Assembly (NCBI GenBank): GCA_016706595.1
Contig: JADJJH010000002.1
Location: 248,001-312,000 of the forward strand
Source: Bacteroidota bacterium
Lineage (GTDB): Bacteria; Bacteroidota; Bacteroidia; Chitinophagales; Chitinophagaceae
Direction: 5' to 3'
Length of the DNA stretch: 64,000 nucleotides
Part shown: positions 61,241 through 64,000 of the stretch, piece by piece
How the letters are laid out: every line of letters begins with the position of its first letter
Position numbering within the stretch: position 1 is the stretch's first letter
Translations under genes and position numbers: made by a program
The notes under the pieces: model-generated
Database searches by the model: none
What the model was told of the DNA's origin: nothing
What the model saw: only the letters and a program-made list of their open reading frames with translations

Positions 61241-63670
61241 TTATCTTATAAGATGTAAATCGCCAGTTTTATAAAGGTATTTGTCGTTATGAATACGTTG
61301 ATACTTTATCAAATAGAAATAAGTTCCAACCTCGCAGTTTTGCCCCTTGAATTTTCCATCCCAACCAAATAAGTCGCCGTTATAATTAAATACCATTTGC
61401 CCCCATCTATTGTAAATTGTAAAATCTATAACATGAACATTGCCATTTTTTATGATATTAAATTCGTCGTTTAGTCCATCCGAGTTTGGTGAAAAAGCAT
61501 TGGGTACAATTAAATCACAAGTTTCAACATACACTATAATCGAGTCTCTTGCGTTACAATTATTTAAGGTGACTTCAACCCAATACAACCCTTGTTGACT
61601 TAAGTTATACATAGGTTTTGTGGAGTTATCCTGCCATAGGTAAGTTGCGTTCAGTGTGGTCGCGTCAAGCTGTAAGGATGAACCTTCGCATAACATAGTG
61701 TCGTTGCCAAGATGTAAAGATGGAAATAGAATGTAGTTAATTTTAATGCTATCCGTTACACTACAATTATTTCTTGTAGCTGTTACCCAATACAAGCCTT
61801 GTTCACTTATGTTATAAATCGGACTTGTGGTATTATCTTGCCACAGATAAGTGGCGTTAAGTGAACTTGCATTAAGCTGTAAAGTTGCGCCTTGACATAA
61901 GGTCGTGTCGTTACCAAGATGTATAGTTGGATAGGGAATGTAGTTAATTTGAATGCTATCAGATACACTACAATTATTTATGGTAGCTGTTACCCAATAT
62001 AAGCCTTGTTGGCTAATGTTATACATAGGACTTGTGGAATTATCCTGCCATAGATAAGTAGCGTTGAGTATTGTTGCATCAAGCTGTAAGGTTGAACCTT
62101 CGCATAGTGTTGTGTCGTTACCAAGATTAAAATTTGGAAATAGAATGTAGTTAATATTTATGCTATCTGTTACACTACAATTATTTATGGTAGCTGTTAC
62201 CCAATACAAGCCTTGTTGATTTATGTTATACATAGGGCTTGTGGAATTATCCTGCCAAAGATAAGTGGCATTAAGTGTTGTTGCATTAAGCTGTAAGATT
62301 GAACCTTGGCATAAGGTAGTGTCGTTACCCAGATTTAAGGATGGTAAAGGCGTGTAGTTAATATAAATGCTATCAGTTACGCTGCAATTATAGGTTGTAG
62401 CTGTTACCCAATACAAGCCTTGTTGACTTATGTTATAAGTAGGGCTTGTGGAACTATCCTGCCAAAGATAAGTGGCGTTAAGTGTTGTTGCATTAAGCTG
62501 TAATGTTGAACCTTGGCATAGCGTTGTGTCGTTGCCAAGATCTAAAGATGGAAATGGGATGTAGGTAACATGAATGCTATCTGTTACACTACAATCATTT
62601 ATTGTAGCTGTTACCCAATACAAGCCTGGCTGGCTTATGTTATAAATAGGACTTGTGGAACTATCCTGCCAAAAATAAGTGGCATTGAGTGTTGTTGCAT
62701 CAAGTTGAAATGTTGAACCTTGGCATAGCGTAGTGTCGTTGCCCAAAAATACAGTAGGCGAATTTGAAACATACACATTAAAAATAGCCGTATCAAGATT
62801 AGAATAAACATAGTAAGTAGTATTTACATTTGGACTAACAACAAGTGAGTCGCCAGTAAATATGATCGTTGAAGGATTTGTGCTTTCTGCCCACTGATAA
62901 TTGCTTCCACCGCTAGCAATGAGCGTTGTACTTGTTCCTAAACAAATAGTTGAATCACCAATTATACTTAAATTTTGAGGTACTAGAGATTTCAAGGAAA
63001 CACTATCAATATAAATATAAGCAGTGGAATAAGATGATGTTCCTACACTTACGACACTTGTATTTGCATCATTTTTAAAATTCCCTAATACCAAATATTG
63101 TTCACCTCCTGTGGCAACAAATGACATATTTATATTAGTCCAATTCACTTTATCGGTAATTACAGTATTGGATGTCATTTGAGGAGTAATGGTAGTTAAA
63201 GGTAAATAGTTGGAAGCAGGAGCAACCACTTGAGTAGGTGATAAAAAAGCACCCAATGAATTTGCCCCAAAGGATGAAATTTCGGCTAAAGAAACATAGC
63301 AATTAAATACATAAGTAATCCCAGCAACCAGCGGGCTAGTTAGCTGAACTTCGGCGTATTCCCTAAATTCAGGAGTTGATTGATAATATAGAGCTAAACC
63401 TATATACCCATTTCCTTGATAAGGTAGTTGGGAACCAAATACATTAACTGGTACTTGAGCCAAGGACGATGTAGCACAAGTATGTAAGAAATCAGCACTT
63501 CCTGTGTGAATAGGTAAGTCAAACCAATTACTAGTACCATTTATTGAACCTACGCCAGCTGGGCAACTAATTACGGTTTCAAAACTTGGATTAGGAATTA
63601 AATTTTGACCTATTGCAAAACCTGAATTTAAAGTATAAATAAAGCTGAGTATTATTAGTTTATATTTCAT
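61241..63670 (-). CDS. T9SS type B cargo protein with six 69-residue Ig-like repeats
   Basis: The start at 63670 opens a signal peptide (MKYKLIILSFIYTLNSGFAIG); a frame extends to 63709. The 809-residue protein has a carbohydrate-binding-like N-terminal domain (about 22-235; LIPNPSFETVISCPAGVGS, then a NWFDLP segment), a first Ig-like unit with the GGSNYQWAES core (about 240-310), six tandem repeats of exactly 69 residues (about 310-720; LGNDTTLCQGSTLQLNA, TYLWQDNSTSPMYNISQQG, LYWVTATINNCSVTDSI), and a type B T9SS C-terminal domain (about 720-809; NAFSPNSDGLNDEFNI, YNRWGQMVF, GWDGKF). It is probably a surface adhesin or polysaccharide-interacting protein exported by T9SS. It converges on the Wzz-like gene. 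Confidence 0.9.
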   Translation of the reverse strand: MKYKLIILSFIYTLNSGFAIGQNLIPNPSFETVISCPAGVGSINGTSNWFDLPIHTGSADFLHTCATSSLAQVPVNVFGSQLPYQGNGYIGLALYYQSTPEFREYAEVQLTSPLVAGITYVFNCYVSLAEISSFGANSLGAFLSPTQVVAPASNYLPLTTITPQMTSNTVITDKVNWTNINMSFVATGGEQYLVLGNFKNDANTSVVSVGTSSYSTAYIYIDSVSLKSLVPQNLSIIGDSTICLGTSTTLIASGGSNYQWAESTNPSTIIFTGDSLVVSPNVNTTYYVYSNLDTAIFNVYVSNSPTVFLGNDTTLCQGSTFQLDATTLNATYFWQDSSTSPIYNISQPGLYWVTATINDCSVTDSIHVTYIPFPSLDLGNDTTLCQGSTLQLNATTLNATYLWQDSSTSPTYNISQQGLYWVTATTYNCSVTDSIYINYTPLPSLNLGNDTTLCQGSILQLNATTLNATYLWQDNSTSPMYNINQQGLYWVTATINNCSVTDSININYILFPNFNLGNDTTLCEGSTLQLDATILNATYLWQDNSTSPMYNISQQGLYWVTATINNCSVSDSIQINYIPYPTIHLGNDTTLCQGATLQLNASSLNATYLWQDNTTSPIYNISEQGLYWVTATRNNCSVTDSIKINYILFPSLHLGNDTMLCEGSSLQLDATTLNATYLWQDNSTKPMYNLSQQGLYWVEVTLNNCNARDSIIVYVETCDLIVPNAFSPNSDGLNDEFNIIKNGNVHVIDFTIYNRWGQMVFNYNGDLFGWDGKFKGQNCEVGTYFYLIKYQRIHNDKYLYKTGDLHLIR
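61557..62798 (-). repeat. Six 207-bp tandem DNA repeats inside the type B cargo gene
   Basis: The word gtgtcgtt recurs at 61698, 61905, 62112, 62319, 62526 and 62733, at exact 207-bp steps, so no repeat contains an insertion or deletion. Neighbouring copies are highly similar at DNA level. The outer limits given are approximate. Confidence 0.9.
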
Positions 63671-64000
63671 GGTTCTACTACTTTTTTTATAATATGTATA
63701 GTTCTCCATTTACTCTTTATGCTCAGAGAAAACATAATAACACTTCTACGCAGTTTCAAAACTTATGTAACAATGCGATTGGCGTTTAATTTATGTTTAG
63801 AAGATCAATGATTTGTATTTTCTAAAATTAATATTTTTATGCTAATTTTCTGCAAAAGCATATGAAATTATACCAATGTCAGCGATAAATAGTCCAAAGA
63901 TTATTTGAGTGCTACAGTGGTAAATACCAACATGGTTTGAAAATAGGTCAACGAGGCACAACCAAAATTGGACTGTATTGAAAACGTAATCGGTATTATC
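63671..64000. other. 330-bp terminal intergenic region
   Basis: No gene is visible. Apart from the hairpin repeat at 63870-63922, the sequence is AT-rich. After the repeat a stretch ends aaaacgtaatcggtattatc at the window edge, which may continue outside. Confidence 0.5.
63870..63922 (+). repeat. 55-bp hairpin repeat, copy 2
   Basis: The same element as 45780-45834 in reverse orientation: atacca start, aaatagtccaaagattattt core and gtggta end. One arm carries a C-to-T change that keeps a G-U pair in RNA, and one base is missing. About five differences separate the copies. Confidence 0.75.

Noticed and set aside
1..64000. CRISPR arrays, prophage or insertion sequences
   Set aside because: No regularly spaced short repeats with variable spacers, no transposase or integrase frames and no phage structural genes were found. 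The only regular tandem array is inside the type B cargo gene and is coding.

Overview
The window is about 64 kb of low-GC DNA (mid-to-upper 30s per cent by eye) from a member of the Bacteroidota, most likely an environmental gliding or T9SS-bearing lineage. Four kinds of sequence evidence support this: type IX secretion genes (porU, porV, gldE), secreted proteins with type A and type B T9SS C-terminal domains, Bacteroidota-type promoter -7 boxes (TAnnTTTG) ahead of many genes, and few visible Shine-Dalgarno sites, with several TTG/GTG starts. I cannot name a genus; a Chitinophagales-like organism is a guess.

Layout. 0-7.3 kb: the tail of a LuxR-type regulator, then two large secreted proteins (a multidomain protein ending in a lipase-like alpha/beta-hydrolase, and an NHL-propeller protein), closed by a terminator shared with gcvP. 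7.3-23.9 kb: mostly housekeeping genes (gcvP, an aldo/keto reductase, an S9 peptidase, an EnvC-like murein hydrolase activator, guaB, dnaN, L-serine dehydratase, a SpoU methylase, an L,D-transpeptidase) plus an unrecognised multipass membrane protein with a cytosolic Rossmann-like tail. Two intergenic stretches here are rich in repeats. 23.9-33.1 kb: a secreted DUF1501/DUF1800 pair, a diaphorase-like NuoE-NuoF fusion, a ParE-type toxin-antitoxin pair, an amidohydrolase and an Omp28-like T9SS cargo. 33.3-46.5 kb: FKBP, tRNA-Arg(CCU), ispF, porV, porU, gldE, ssb, mutY on one strand, and HU, a TPR protein, a 29-residue COX24-domain protein, RNase E/G and pnuC on the other. 46.5-64 kb: two large outer-membrane proteins, a metallo-beta-lactamase-fold hydrolase, a CvfB-like protein, glyA, a sugar nucleotidyltransferase, a nitronate monooxygenase-like flavoprotein, a Wza/Wzz-like polysaccharide export pair, and a repeat-rich type B T9SS cargo.

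How it fits together. PorU and PorV belong to the cell-surface attachment complex that removes T9SS C-terminal domains. Potential clients in the window are the DUF1501 protein, the Omp28-like protein and the 809-residue type B protein. gcvP, glyA and the serine dehydratase cover serine-glycine-one-carbon metabolism, but they sit in separate places. The two SLBB/Wzz genes with the upstream nucleotidyltransferase suggest an exopolysaccharide or capsule locus.

I saw no phage, insertion sequence, CRISPR array or clear new gene cluster. The least explained material is noncoding: a GC-rich repeat family (15.7, 33.2 and 53.1 kb, perhaps 61.2 kb), a 55-bp hairpin repeat present twice (45.8 and 63.9 kb), and a cluster of related palindromes at 12.2-12.4 kb. 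The least explained gene is the membrane protein at 10.5-12.2 kb.
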